Shown piece after piece: positions 11,644-25,425 of a DNA stretch of 64,000 nt; position 1 is the first letter of the stretch; each line of letters begins with the position of its first letter. The stretch spans positions 806,001-870,000 of the forward strand of contig JAGFMI010000010.1 in the NCBI GenBank assembly GCA_021030905.1. Direction: 5' to 3'. The notes beneath the pieces are model-generated. The model was given only the letters and a program-made list of their open reading frames with translations, was not told where the DNA came from and did not search any database. A program made the position numbers and the translations under genes. This DNA comes from Pyrenula massariospora (lineage: Eukaryota > Ascomycota > Eurotiomycetes > Pyrenulales > Pyrenulaceae).

Positions 11644-12596
11644 GTTGACGAGTCAATGAGCTCACACCATTTGCATTTAGTCTTTGAAATTAAGGGCACT
11701 TCGAGATTGTGAAAACGTCTCCCAAGTTACAATAAATGTCTTGCTTTGGTGAAGGACCGTGTCAAAAGGCCACGTTCGGGTTCGGAATAGCCTACAATAA
11801 AATTGCCATATTATTTCAAGAAGCTTTCATGAAGTGTTCTTCTCAAAGGTCAAAGAAGACCTCATTGGCAGCCAGTGACCTGCGTTTTATAAATCTGGAC
11901 TCCGTAAGTGCGTTTGTAAATATCTTAGGCTATTCAGACAATGTAAGGACTCAAAGGTTGTGCAATAATGCAGCTGTTTAGATCGAGGTTCTACTGTGAA
12001 TTTAAGACATGTCTTTGTGGAAATCGATGCTAGGCGCTACCCTGAGGCTCCGCGGTTCGGCCAGTGAACGCCTCCTTTTGGAGGCAGCACAGATAGGGGA
12101 GCCGAGCTGAAACGTTGTACAACTTCAAAGCGGGGGCGACATAGCATCTAGTCCAATGAGAAAAAAGCGCTTAAGCTGACTGGTTATGTTTGGACGCCAG
12201 CGAGTCCTTCCGTTGATAAGCCATGCCAGCTCAACGAATAATCGTAAGTCAAAGCCGCCCAGTCTTAGATAGTATCATGCCTTCGCAGCGTGATCGCCAT
12301 TCTTGCATATACGACAAGGCTACAATTGACTTTCAGAGTTCCTGAGAAGCACAGCTGCTTTTATGGGTGTCATCGGTTGTCTAGCCTTGCATATATTGTA
12401 CTGTGTAAAATTGACAGAAAAGGCGCAGCTAAGAGGGTTCTGGGGGGTCTACTACTTTTGCTCTTGCTCACAAGGCTCCGAGACAGCTTCGATCTCGGTC
12501 AGTCCTCGTCAGAGAAGAGACAACTCAGAACATCTATCCTCCTAATCTACCTATTAGCATAGTTGCGATTAGATTATTATCATTGCTACAAAAAAG
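11644..12596. other. Divergent spacer between AAA+ and DUF7708 genes
   Basis: 953 bases from which both genes read outward. Only short frames without resemblance. A small imperfect repeat gcctcc-ttttgg-aggc near 12068-12086 could form a hairpin. I see nothing else. Confidence 0.5.
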
Positions 12597-14784
12597 ATGG
12601 AATCTGACGTGCAACGCTTCGGCCCGGCTCAGAAACGCCTCCCCGGCGATACTACTCTCGAATTCATGGAAACCAGGATGAATATGCCTGCAGATATTGT
12701 GTACAGCCAAGAGGCAGACCGGTTCCTTCCAGAAAATGAAGCGCAAGAACAGAAAAAACAAGTGTGAGTCCTTTCAAAACGTCTGATCTCAATGCTATGC
12801 CATCAGCCTCATAAGTGGCAGTCAAGCTGCATGGGAAGCGACACAGAGGGATAGGCAAAGCCTGCTCAAGGCGATGGAAGCTTTCCAAGACAAGTTAGCT
12901 AAGAAAGACCCTGCTATGTTGAGGGTCAATTTACAGACTTGTACTTGGTCTGAAGTCATGAAAGACTTTGAAAGAGCCCTGCAGTACTACAAGGGTAAAA
13001 GATTAGAAGGTACATCGGGAAAGATTTATGCAAGTTTCCAAAAGCTAGGCGAACATGCAGACAAGTTTAGAAACTGGCTAGAACTGTTGCCAAGCGGTGA
13101 CTATGGGTCTCCAGTCTGCGGTATGGTCCCTTGGCCTGGGGCAACGCGTTGCAGATGGATGCCAGAAACTAACGAGAAAGACAGGTGCATTCAACATTAT
13201 TTTGAAAGTGAGGATGTCTACCCAAAACTTTCTCTTAGATCTCCAAGATCATATAGTAACATATTCCAAAGACGGTGGGTCGCATGCACAATGTTCACGG
13301 TGATATCTACGGGGCTTTGCGCGATATTCCAGATGCCGTCAGCAAAGCTCGACGATACTTGTCAGTCTATAGCGATGTGAAGGCCTTCGAATTAAGCCAG
13401 AAAACGGCACAGCTATTCAGCGCAGTGCTGAAGGCTTTGGAAGCCATAGTAACTTTTCTGACACAAAGCAGCGCCAGTGCGTCAAATTGTTCCAATATCA
13501 GAGCCATATCTAATTTCAGCTAAACAGAGAGAGCCGGGAAAGCATTGGTTCAAGGCGATAGCTATGCGGAGCCAATATCACAGAGAATCGAAGAGGTAAG
13601 AAAACTCAGCAGCGATATCAACGAAGAAGCTAGGATCTGCGCCGACTATCGAGCCCGAAGGGCCGACGAAAATATTCACTACATCAAGGAAGCAGTTCAG
13701 AACTGGCCTCAGGCGGCTCAACAGACCATTCAACAAACTGTGTCGGAAGTTCTTCATCGGTTTCTTCTTGCAAATCCAACAATCAATCCCCACACTAGGA
13801 AGCCACTTCTTCCCCAGAGTATGTAATACAAGACTAGGGTTGCCCTTGGAAAATGACTGACATCAGACCTTAGTCACAGAAATGCGACTCTTAAAGCGTT
13901 ATAAGAAAAGCCAGACTATCGAGTCAGTGGAAAAATCCACAGGAAATCGGCGACCCAAGGGCGGCTCATTCATCGCATCTCAGTTGCTTTCAATGCTATC
14001 TTACGATCAGGAAATGGTCAATGTCGATATAGATCGCTGTCGCCTTGACGGAGAAGGAATGTCTCTTTCCGACAAAGACCGCGCGTCCTTCGTCGCCCGT
14101 TCCGACCAATTCAAAACGTGGATCCTTCATACACAAACATCCTGCGCTCTCCTCATTCTAGCCAACATGAGTCAAAGCACCGCACATTTTTCTCCTCTCT
14201 CCTTCCTTGCCGCGGAATTGGCCCATTTGTACGCGGACACCGACTCCACAGCCACCGTCAGCTTCTTTTGCGGCCTTCACGTTCAGTCCTGGAAGGATCG
14301 TCGTGCAAACGCAATCGGAATGGCGGTTAGTATTCTTGGTCAGCTCGTGAGCTATGAGCGTTTCAGATCGCATTTCGATTTTGGGTTCATAGACGATCGC
14401 TTGAGTGCGGGGTTGGAAGACTATGACCTCGAGGTGCTATGTGACGTGTTCAAGACGCTTGTGTTACAGATCAAGGAGCCGGTGGTGCTTCTTGCTTTCA
14501 TCGACACAATCTCGATCTATGAGACACGAGAAAGACTGCAGGGGACAATCATGGTGGTGGAGATGCTGAGAGAATTGGTGGATGAAACGAGAAGGCGCCA
14601 CACACGGTCGGAAGAAGAACAAGAAATGGTGGGGGTGGTTTTCAAGTTGCTAGTAACGGACCCTGGCTATTCTTGCAGCACTGAGAGCAAGTTTGAAGGC
14701 GACGAAGTCTTCCTCGTCGAGGAACATATCGATGGCAATATGCAGGGTGCAGTTGATCTACAAGATCTTGAGGAAGCGAGTTGA
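12597..14784 (+). CDS. DUF7708-type STAND-like protein without a P-loop
   Basis: Six exons: 12597-12763, 12807-13120, 13185-13207, 13272-13476, 13534-13818, 13880-14784, giving 632 residues. All five introns (43-64 bases) have GT/AG ends and keep frame. The N-terminal half (SGSQAAWEATQ, LLPSGDYGSPVCGAFN, ALRDIPDAVSKARRYLSVY, TAQLFSAVLKALEAIV) matches the DUF7708 region that precedes NTPase-like modules in fungal STAND proteins. The second half has FFCGLH, then VVLLAFIDTISIYE, which resembles a Walker B strand, and ends VFKLLVTDP. I find no GxxxxGKS/T P-loop, as in relatives I remember. A coiled-coil stretch lies at about 240-330. Exon 3 is only 23 bases. Likely a signalling or self/non-self factor by context; function not known. 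Confidence 0.78.
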
Positions 14785-15806
14785 TCTCCAAATTGGGTTA
14801 AAGCTAGAGGCGACAATACCGTATTTGAACCTCGACAACGCCAATATGCGCATGCACAGAGGCTGTGACACAAGGCACTCATCCAGGGGGTGTCATTGAA
14901 CACAAGGCCATCCAGCAGCCCTATCACGTTCACTGCAGGTATATTCCAAATATCTACCGCCCTGTCGTATCTGCACGATAAGCAAACTCGATAGCCTAGG
15001 TATATCAAAGAATCCTTTCCGACACCCTTTTATCATCATTGGCACTGGGTAGACAATGAAAAGGAGAATAGTAAGACGCGGGCTATGATTGGACGGTGGG
15101 GGAATTCGCGTGCTCGCGTGCCATCCAGCGCGTGAATTGCGTCATTCTTCCAACTAGCACGTGATGCCTTTTTTAGCCTTCTGGAAGTCTCTGCTCTCGC
15201 CGCACCATTGCATCAGCACAATCACGTCGAACATCGTGCGACCGACAGTATAGTAAGCCGACAGCGACCTCGAACTATGCCGCCCCAGATCATGGCGCAA
15301 GAATTGGTCAACAGCCACCTGTACCTGAGTGACCAACGTTGTCCCGCCAGAATGGCCACACCACCTCCTCTCCGATCGTTTACAGGGTACAACAGCCGAC
15401 CCAAACCACCGGAACTGAGGTCCGATAACGGAACAATGGGATCGAACAATTTGGGCTTTATAACAAATCAAGAGCGAGATTGATGGAAAATCAGTGTTAG
15501 TAATGGGCAGTGTTGGCGACTCATACTTGGGGCAGGAGGCGCTAAAATTGCGTGATTGCCGCGAAGTTTGAGGAATCGTCGAATCCGAGAGACAGCCCAC
15601 GGATACGCCAAAGTGCCTTGCAGAATCCCCCGAGGATGATTTGTAACTCTTTTGTATGTTTATACGACTGATTTTTCCTTTGTGTCTCCTTCTGTGCTCT
15701 TGATAATTATCTCTCCTCCACCAAAGGTATCCAACATATCTCTCACGTACTTTTTTTCAACATCTGAAACCCTTCTCGAGACATCTCAAGAACTTCTCCA
15801 GTCATC
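14785..15806. other. Spacer and MET16 promoter
   Basis: 1.0 kb between the DUF7708 gene and MET16. It holds the CACGTGA box listed separately and a CT-rich tract just before the MET16 start. Overlapping frames at 15154-15600 on both strands look like chance. Confidence 0.5.
15158..15163. promoter_or_regulatory. CACGTG box upstream of MET16
   Basis: CACGTG followed by A, about 645 bases before the MET16 start. This is the core bound by Cbf1-type bHLH factors that act with Met4/MetR-like bZIP factors on sulfur genes. A single short match, so only suggestive. Confidence 0.4.
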
Positions 15807-16736
15807 ATGTACTCAAGGTCGTCTACCCCAGAGGTAGGCGACCACCAGGACATGCCACAGAAGGAGCGAAGACAAACCGACTCCGGCTACTCTTCAGGGG
15901 CGTCCACTGATGACAACATGCCCGAGGTCTTCTTCACCAAAGCGCATCTCCAGTTTCTCAACCGACAGCTGCAGTTGCTTCAACCCCAAGACATCCTTCG
16001 ATGGTCCATCACGACACTGCCCAACCTCTACCAGACCACCGCGTTTGGCCAGACCGGCTTGGTCACCCTCGACATGCTCTCCAAACTCAACATTCCGCGA
16101 CCACAAATGGTAGATGCCATCTTCCTTGACACCCTCCATCACTTTGACGAGACACATGCATTGATCAAGAAGATACGACAAAGATATCCGCTCGTCAATC
16201 TCCATACCTACAAGCCTGCTGGAGCCGAGACCGCCCAACAATTCGCAGAGAAATATGGAGAAAAACTGTGGGAAAGAGATGAGCAACAATATGACTGGGT
16301 GGCCAAGGTTGAACCGGCCGAACGCGCTTACAGAGAAATGCATGTCAACGCCGTCCTCACTGGCAGAAGACGGAGTCAGAAGGGGAAGCGCGGAACGATT
16401 GACATCATTGAGATTGACGACCGTGGCTTGATCAAGGTCAACCCTCTCGCAAATTGGACCCTTGAGCAGGTTCAAGATTATATCAAAGCCAATGATGTTC
16501 CTTACAACGAACTCATCGATAGAGGATACAAAAGTATCGGAGACTCGCACTCCACACAACCGGTCCTAGAAGACGAGGACGAACGCGCTGGACGCTGGAA
16601 GGGTCAAGAAAAGACTGAGTGTGGCATTCATAACCCGAGGTCGAAGTTCGCACAATTTCTAAGAGCTCAGGAAGAAGCCAAAGAAAGAGCCGCTTTGGAG
16701 AAAGCGTTGCAGCACGTGGCTACTGAAACCCAATAA
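15807..16736 (+). CDS. MET16: Phosphoadenosine phosphosulfate (PAPS) reductase
   Basis: Reduces PAPS to sulfite with thioredoxin in assimilatory sulfate reduction in the cytosol. Single exon, 309 residues, the usual fungal length. It has TAFGQTGLVTLDML (the substrate-pocket region), IFLDTLHHFDET, VLTGRRRSQKG and the C-terminal ECGIH motif with the catalytic Cys at about residue 272. The ATG at 15807 follows a CT-rich leader and opens a Ser/Thr-rich tail before the conserved core. The next gene downstream is MET3 on the same strand, 828 bases on, so two steps of one pathway lie side by side with separate promoters. Confidence 0.95.
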   Translation: MYSRSSTPEVGDHQDMPQKERRQTDSGYSSGASTDDNMPEVFFTKAHLQFLNRQLQLLQPQDILRWSITTLPNLYQTTAFGQTGLVTLDMLSKLNIPRPQMVDAIFLDTLHHFDETHALIKKIRQRYPLVNLHTYKPAGAETAQQFAEKYGEKLWERDEQQYDWVAKVEPAERAYREMHVNAVLTGRRRSQKGKRGTIDIIEIDDRGLIKVNPLANWTLEQVQDYIKANDVPYNELIDRGYKSIGDSHSTQPVLEDEDERAGRWKGQEKTECGIHNPRSKFAQFLRAQEEAKERAALEKALQHVATETQ

Positions 16737-17065
16737 CAATGGCGAGGAAGATGGTTCTGAGTCTATGGGCAATTTGAGCGAAATGTTGACCTTCATGAGC
16801 ATGGCAAGCGAGTGTGTTTTGCGTCGAGCACAACTAATTTCATATTTGTGTATGCAAGCTGTTCGATGAGGTTGGGAAAAGTTCCGCAGACAATCTAATT
16901 GACGTTTTCTGACCCTTGCATGCGGGGTCACAAAATGTTCCGTAGCTGGCGGTCATGCTGCCCTTTCTCGTGTTGAAATGTGAGATGGCACCGTACGCGT
17001 GTTGCTCTATCGTCAAACTCGGATGGTATGCGTCGCGTTCACTGCAGAGTTGTTTACCACTCCAC

Positions 17066-17071
17066 CACGTG
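17066..17071. promoter_or_regulatory. CACGTG box upstream of MET3
   Basis: Perfect CACGTG about 495 bases before the MET3 ATG, parallel to the box upstream of MET16. Candidate Cbf1/MetR-type site by analogy with sulfur regulation in fungi. Confidence 0.45.
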
Positions 17072-17092
17072 CCAATTGACCTCCTACTATGC

Positions 17093-17110
17093 GATCACGA
17101 TCACGATCAC
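17093..17110. repeat. Three tandem GATCAC units
   Basis: Three exact hexamers 22 bases after the CACGTG box in the MET3 upstream region. Could be chance or part of the control region. Confidence 0.6.
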
Positions 17111-17552
17111 GCAATCGGGGCGCCAAGATTGCGGCACCATGACGCAAGCACGCCCTCCTCGCCTGGCTCCCTTTCAGGAACGGGTATGGCGACCTGCATG
17201 CGTGGGCCATCTTTGGAACATGAAAATCCCTGGTCTGACAAAAAATTGTGTGACGCACCAAATTTCGCCGCCAAATGCACCAAGCTCTGTCAGCAAGCAC
17301 AATCCTATTTCAAAGTCAGACCGGCCGGCTGCGGAAACTGAGGTGCCGGATCTGCTGACGACGCGTTTACCAGATTCTGTCGAGAGCTGACTACTTATCC
17401 AACTGCTCGGCGATAATTTTCTTTAATTGAAACCGTCCGGCCGCCTTCACATATCTGCTATCTCTCTCGCCCCAGACGGCCATCTCATCCCTAGGAAAAT
17501 TTACTTTGGTACTATACCTTAGGTTCAACGAATAAAGAACGGCCGGTTCTAA

Positions 17553-19283
<1,731 letters not shown>

Positions 19284-19669
19284 TTATGTGACGGTACAAA
19301 AGAACGTGTTTCAACAAATGTGGACGGATAAATAGATTTACTTGGTGCACTAGAGATCTCTCAATCTGATCGCATGCCTCGATAGTCTTGACAAGCAATT
19401 CCATAGACGGTGTGCCGCCCACGGGTGGTCAGCCAATCAGCGAGCCCCGTAGCCTTGCGCGCCAACTTTTGGTGCCGCTTGTCACATCTTGTGATCTTTG
19501 AGTCTGGACCATATCTGTCCCACTTCACACCTCGATACAGCATTTATACCACCGCAGCCCGAGTTCCGGCTCAGTCATCGGTATTGTCTAGTCATTCGAG
19601 CTTCCACGGGCTGCACGAAAATTGGTTTGCCAGTTGCCACCGCTCAGATCTTCTTTAGCATCCACCGCC
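19284..19669. other. Spacer between MET3 and the ML-domain gene
   Basis: 386 bases holding one 3' end and one promoter on the same strand. Nothing specific seen. Confidence 0.5.
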
Positions 19670-20430
19670 ATGAAGGTTCCTGTATCTATTTCGATGCTTT
19701 GCATCTGCAACCTATCGCTCGCAAGCGCGGGCTTTATGGACTTCCAATATCCTATCAAAGAGAACGTTGATTCGATGGCGATAACGGTCCCGGGCGATAA
19801 TCCGCTGAACTTTTGTGACGATCCTTCAACGTATTTAGTGGATATTGACTCGGTGGACTTGGACCCCAACCCGCCCAAACCGTATGTAGATTGATTTTGC
19901 TTTCTTTACTCTACATCATCCAAAAGAAACAGCCTTCTCCTTCAAGCTCTCAATCATAATCTATGCAAATATCTTATTTATAAGAAGTCCATCGAAAAGA
20001 ACTCACGCTCTATAACATTGAAGCTTCATCCATCGCCTTTTGAGCTTGAATTTGCGTATTCTATTGTATCAAGCAACTTTCGAAGACCGTACTAATATCA
20101 CAGTCCTGCAGTGGCGAAAATCTTACGGTCTCAGCTACAGGCAAGGCTCTCAGTGATGTCCCAGACACGAGTACCGTGACCCTCCGGCTACTCTTAAAAA
20201 CCAAATACACCAAGATCCCGCTCATCACCCGCGACTTTGGTGTCTGCGAGCTACTAGCTGACGAGGATGGCAATGATCCGTGCCCGATCAAGAAGGGTGA
20301 TGACGTGAAGCTTGGAAAGGTTATCCCAATTCCGGGGCAGGTGCCCAGCGGTAATTATATCGTGGAGGGGGATGCTAGGATGGAGGATAAGTCGGAAATC
20401 TTGTGTTTGAGGGGTGAAGTGCAGTTTTGA
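19670..20430 (+). CDS. Secreted ML-domain lipid-binding protein (NPC2 / PG-PI transfer type)
   Basis: Two exons, 19670-19881 and 20112-20430, give 176 residues; the 230-base intron is long for this window. Residues 1-20 form a signal peptide (MKVPVSISMLCICNLSLASA). The mature part starts FMDFQYP and has VPGDNPLNFCDDPSTYLVDI, DLDPNPPKPGENLTV and a C-terminal IPGQVPSGNYIVEGDA, the pattern of fungal phosphatidylglycerol/phosphatidylinositol transfer proteins, which are NPC2 relatives that carry sterols or phospholipids in the vacuole lumen. The Cys residues in NFCDDP, FGVCELL, DPCPI and EILCLRG would pair as in the family. The ATG at 19670 was chosen over an upstream frame start because it opens the signal peptide. 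Confidence 0.9.
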
Positions 20431-21346
20431 GTCGTGAAGCGTTAGCGTGACCAGACGATGGCAGGAAAGAGTCGAGTGGTTGTGGGAGGTGTCCACAAGG
20501 CAGAGTCGCAGGGATGTTGGTCAGAGATGGTTGGATGATCGCGCGAGCAACTATGCATATGGTTTGCCGGGTCTTTGTAAACGTACAAATTCTTACCTTA
20601 ATTGAGTACATTTAGGCGTATAGCAAATCGGCCGAGCAGATATCTCGATGTTATTTCATCAACATCGCCTTCCTGGCGATGGGCCCATAATTGGATAATT
20701 GCTCAAAGTCTCCGAGATCTTCTTTTCCCCTACTCGATTCGACGATGCTGACTACTATGTCTTGAAAGTCTTGGAAGTTCCCGCGCTGACTGCATGGTTC
20801 AACCACGAGTGCGCCTGGGAGAGCACACTTCCAACATGCCCATCAATTCTTGGCGCACATCCGTTTACTATGATCGGGCTGATCACCTCGCTGTCTTAGA
20901 AAATTTCCCAAGCTTCCCGCCTAAAGACCCACAAGCCTGCCGAAACAATGCCAATGGGCATCATCTCCGCCAATGTGAGGCAGACTTGGGGGCTATATGT
21001 TGGTGGGACACTCTGCTCCGCCTCGAGATCTCCGCCGCCAACGCCCCAGTTCTTCTTCCTGTGTTTGGTAAGGATCCAGTTGCCGGCCAGGCAACAGTAT
21101 TACTGCTTTTAGTGAAAAAGCACTCCTTTTATTGCGTCTCATTAGTGTTGCAGCTGCATCAATTGATGTTTTCGAAGCATACATACCTATCTCCATGTAA
21201 CGCCTGTCACTGTTCAGGTTGTCCATTGAGTACATACTATCAGTGTCCTTTGAAGCTGTAAAATAACCACTAAGGCTTTCATTGTTATTAAGAAAATATT
21301 GTTGTTACAAAATCTCAGTGTGTTTACAACACTCTCTTCAATTAAC
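20431..21346. other. Intergenic, no gene recognised
   Basis: About 0.9 kb with overlapping frames at 20699-20899 and 20794-21261 of unlikely composition. I recognise nothing in them. Confidence 0.45.
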
Positions 21347-22332
21347 ATGGCCGGCTCTCAAACTTCACCGGCCGTTTCCATCTCTCTCCGTTATCGTTTA
21401 CAACTAATGAACGTCATATGCTTCGTCTTCGGCCTCATTTGCTGCTTCAAGACAGATTGGCAGGAAGACCGCTGGCTCATGATTCTCGTCCTGGTAAGTT
21501 CCGACCGAGCCCGAACGCTGATCCATCAAATCAGATTACAGTCTACGCACGCGTGTTCTTTGCCTGGTCGAGATGGATTGTCATCTGAATTGTCACTAGG
21601 ACCCATTTTCCGTCATCGCTACCCAATTCATGATACTCTATACGAAATGGCATGGCAAGCAGACCGGGTCGAACGGGACGCTATCCCTCCCCACAGTGGT
21701 CAACGCCATCTTCGCGGGAATGGACGCTGTCTTGGCCATCCTATTCCTCATTCTATGCGTTCTGCAATTGGTCCTCCCGCTCCACTGGTGGGATCAGTGG
21801 TCGATGCCCGCGTATTATGGAAACTTCATGGTCCTTCTTGTGTGGTAAGCCAACCTTTCCTTCAGACAGCATCCTGCAGAAAGATTTTAGAGCTGTCATT
21901 TCTCTATTCAGAATCGAACCGCAGACGTTCTGTAGTACGAATGTCAGATTACTTTCTATGTCGCGTACCATTTTAAACTTCCTCAAATTACCATTCCTTA
22001 GCCAACATCGAGCTAACCTCTCCCATCAAAGTTTGTTCCACGCCCGTTGTCTCTACGCCTTCGTCTGGCCCCGTGTCAAAGCGAAGCTCATGAAATCATC
22101 GATGTTCCGGCCATCTCACCAGACCGTGACGTTCGTCTGCCAGAACTGCCAAGGTCACTTCAAGCCTCCGTCAGCTGCTGATGGCTCCTGGACGAGGATC
22201 CCTCAGGATGACGCGGCGGGCCGGCAAGAGGTGGGTAGGGACTCTGAAGAAGCGACTGAGGGAGATAGGCTATTGAGAGAAATCGGAGAGAGTGAAGGGC
22301 GAGACGAGGAAGAGGGGAAGGTGAGGATTTGA
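21347..22332 (+). CDS. Predicted multipass membrane protein, unknown function
   Basis: Exons 21347-21493, 21600-21844 and 22032-22332 code 230 residues. A further 18-base exon at 21535-21552 (ITVYAR) fits phase on both sides and would replace one 106-base intron by two of 41 and 47 bases, each with a fair branch site, giving 236 residues. Hydrophobic segments are NVICFVFGLICC, the ATQFMILY region, AVLAILFLILCVLQLVL and GNFMVLLV, so three or four membrane helices. The C-terminus is polar, with CQNCQGHF followed by an acidic Glu-rich tail. I do not recognise the family. Splicing of the last intron (187 bases) is less certain because one frame stays open through it. Confidence 0.6.
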
Positions 22333-23059
22333 GAGGTCTTAAAGAGTTGGGCATCGCGAAGAAGCTGTAGACTTTGCAGATTGATCCGATCATTCTGAGG
22401 TGAAGTCATGTGAAGCATTAGAGAGAGATCTCCAAAGGCAATGGAATTGTATATGTCATGTGGCCGCAGCTGCTCTGAATGACTGTGACTTGAAGTAGAT
22501 GGATTGCTCTCTTTGCCATGTAGGGGTATTATTTGTATATCGTACAGTCTTGAGAACCCTTGCCATTCATTTTTAAGTCGATTCAAAGCATTGACAATGT
22601 TCAGTTTTCGGAAAAGAGGCGCTTGAGGTGACACTCTGCTGTGTTAAGCATACATGGGAAGAGGTAATAAGGAGGAGAATGGGCGCAGTTGAAATGACAC
22701 ATTGGTACGGTGAGACGAATGTTGGATGGAAAGGAAGCGGAAAGGGGATTCAACGCTTTTTGACTAAAGAGCAACGAAATTTACTCCTTAAGATCTAGGA
22801 AGAGCACGATACACCCGCTCGTGCTCGACTCGAAATAACGAAGACTGTCGTAGTATAGATATTACTGCTGATTGCCCGAGTCTAACGCAAGACCCTTAAG
22901 CAGACGGCAGATGCGGACCACGCACTATAAGAGTCAGGAATCTTTTATCATTAAGGCACTACAGAAGGACACTAGTTCGAACACTATGTTTTTTAAGAAG
23001 GGAAGATTATACCAACACTCCCTTGGACTATGTCCATATATATACTCACAGGCGTCATG
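22333..23059. other. Intergenic, convergent 3' ends
   Basis: 727 bases between a plus and a minus gene. I see only short frames. Confidence 0.5.
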
Positions 23060-24507
23060 TCAACCGACTTTCCCTTCATCTACGGTCCTCTCCCTCGCGT
23101 CTTCCTCGACAGGCTCTTCACTCAACCGCTCAGGAAGAACCTTTTTGGCGAGAACAGCTGCCAAAGGCCTTGTCCGCCTCAGAATGTATTGAGGCCGCAG
23201 ACCTAGCTTCGACAGCTGGTCGAAGATCACGTGCGGCTTCTCTGACGATTCAAGTACGCGGGTCTGCCCACCGTAGATGAGAGAGAGCTCGTATAGGTCG
23301 GGCTCGCGGCTGAGGTCAAGCTCGTCGAAGGCCATCTGCATCCACTGGTGGTATGGGAGGTCGAGGTTGTTCCTTTGTGGAGAGTTTTCCGTTGCTGGTA
23401 CAAGGATGCCTGCAGACACCGGGATTTTCAACTTGGGTGCTGCAGGAATTGGGGGAAGCATAGTCGACTTCGGCGAAATGTGCATTGTGGACGCCTTGGC
23501 GAGGTTACCCGGTTCAGGCTGAACGGTCTCAGGCGATGTCTCCTCGTCACCACCAAACGAGAACGTCGACCCTTCCCAGAGCGTAGGGTCCATAGAGCCA
23601 TTGGCATGTGGGCGATGCCGACGATGGTCGGTCCAGCGTTGAAGAAGATGCAGCGGCTCACTCGCGGACCCCGCTGAAGACAGCCTCTTCTGGCGGATGC
23701 CAGGATGGGGATCAAATGTAGACTCTGGGCCAAATACCAGTTCTTCAAGCCAGATCGATGCACGAGCTTCCTTCATCCGCCGTGGTGGGGGAGATGATGA
23801 TCTCAACGACAGGCCTTCGAGCAGTCGCGGCATCCTACCACCGTCTTTCGTAGCGCCGGACAGTCCGCTTCGACCGTCATTACTGCCCTCAGCGTCCTCC
23901 AGACGTGTCAGCTGTTCAATGGAAAACTGCTGTGCCATGACCAGGCCTTGTGCCATGAGCTGGTCCTCCTGGTCCTGAGCTTTCGTCTCTGTTGTGATGG
24001 CTCTAATTGTTCAGCATCAGACTAGTACACGCGGACTACCACATACTTTCTTTGTGAGGTTCTACGGCCCCATCTGGTTGTAGTCAAAAAAAGATGCAAG
24101 GTAGACTTGCAGCTTTCCAAGGTTTGTCGTTGGACTTGAATCTTCGACTTCTTGAAGGTCCACTTTACTTTGTCGACCCAATCGACAGAGGGAAAATCGG
24201 AGGGACCCCGTGATTTCCTAAGGGAATTGACCGTACTTTCAATTTCCTCTATGACCGCCTGGCATTCATTGGCAATGCGCTGGGCAAGGCTGATGGCTGC
24301 CTGTGTAAGCCCATATGCATCCGCCTCCTCAAGAGTAGACTGCAATTCTTTCAACACAGCGCAGAACAGTGAAATCTCGGTAGCTATGTATTGAAGCTCT
24401 TGCCCGGCAGCACCAATAGTAGAAGCGAGGTCAAAGAGGAGAATAGAAACTTTAGTACCAGCTCCGATGAGCGCAACTATCGCGGAGACAGCGCCCAGCT
24501 CGGCCAT
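23060..24507 (-). CDS. PigL_N (fungal STAND N-terminal) domain protein
   Basis: Two exons, 24507-24047 and 24002-23060, joined in frame over a 44-base intron, code 467 residues. Residues 1-120 (MAELGAVSAIVALIGAGTKV, LFDLASTIGAAGQELQYIAT, EISLFCAVLKELQSTLEEA) match the helical N-terminal domain found in fungal STAND proteins and in the azaphilone cluster protein PigL. The rest is a linker rich in Ser and Pro, with a conserved-looking C-terminal piece (PYHQWMQMAFDELDLS, LYELSLIYGGQTRVLE, ILRRTRPLAA). There is no NACHT or NB-ARC domain, so this is an N-terminal module without an NTPase. The start was set at the ATG giving MAELG because this is the domain's first residue in relatives. Confidence 0.82.
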
Positions 24508-25425
24508 GCCAGGTAATCGCCGGTTGCAAAACGCACCACGGAGAGACCGCACGGAAGAGGTTTGAAGAAGGTGACATTATGTAGATATCTAGACCAGCGC
24601 ACGGCAGGTCTATGAGGCTGAATATCTTCAATAGCCCGTCTGCAAGATCGTGAATGGCTGCAAACCCATTGGTGGCGCATGTGGAGGTTGAGCGCTTACT
24701 GCGACTCGATGCACTTAAGCGGGAATCGCACGGCTCCTGGTGGCGTCCCACGTCCCCGTCGAGGCTTGGGGACAGAAGTCGTGGCACCCCAGGCTCGCAT
24801 CCAGACCGAGGGCGGGCTGCGCCTAGAACAGAAACACACGGGCTTGCTAGCCTGGGGAGAGTAAAACCTGCATCGAGCTCACCATACCGCTCACGGCATT
24901 TCGTTGCCTCGCCGAAACGACCAAATCAGGTCTTGGAAGCTGCGGAGAATTGTATCTGTTAGCACGTTAGGAGTAGGCTTCCCTGCATCGAGGAGCATGG
25001 AATCGCGACTGATCCTAGGTCTGGACCATGCAAACAATGCAAACCTCCTGGGATCCGTGTGCTTTACCACAGCGCATACTCTGTACTCACTCTGGAGACT
25101 GTCAACGGCATCAAGCACAGCTTTACCTATTCCCCCAGGGACAATGGCTCGACTTACACGCCCAACGCCGTTTTCCGTGAGCCACGGCGGCATGCCTACA
25201 AATCTCTCTTTCAGTGACGCAAGGGTACATCACGGTGCTACCAACTCAACCCTTTGCAGAAGCTAAAGATGTTAAAAGCGATTCTATACAGAAATCTGTT
25301 CTGACAGTGAATCATGATAAGCTTCATGGATTCATCTACGGTTTCAAAATTCTTGCCCCTTCCAGGATCAGTGTAAAAAATCTTCTACCTCAATTCTGAA
25401 AAAGAAACTCCATTACGAATACCAA
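24508..25425. other. Intergenic, no gene recognised
   Basis: Upstream of the PigL_N gene and downstream of the secreted-protein gene. Frames at 24654-24962 and 24904-25266 show no family resemblance. Confidence 0.45.

Noticed and set aside
15154-15600. Overlapping frames on both strands upstream of MET16
   Set aside because: No family resemblance; they fall in promoter sequence with a CACGTG box.
20794-21261. Plus-strand frame of 155 codons
   Set aside because: Rich in Cys, His and Leu in no order that I know, and no start or splice support.
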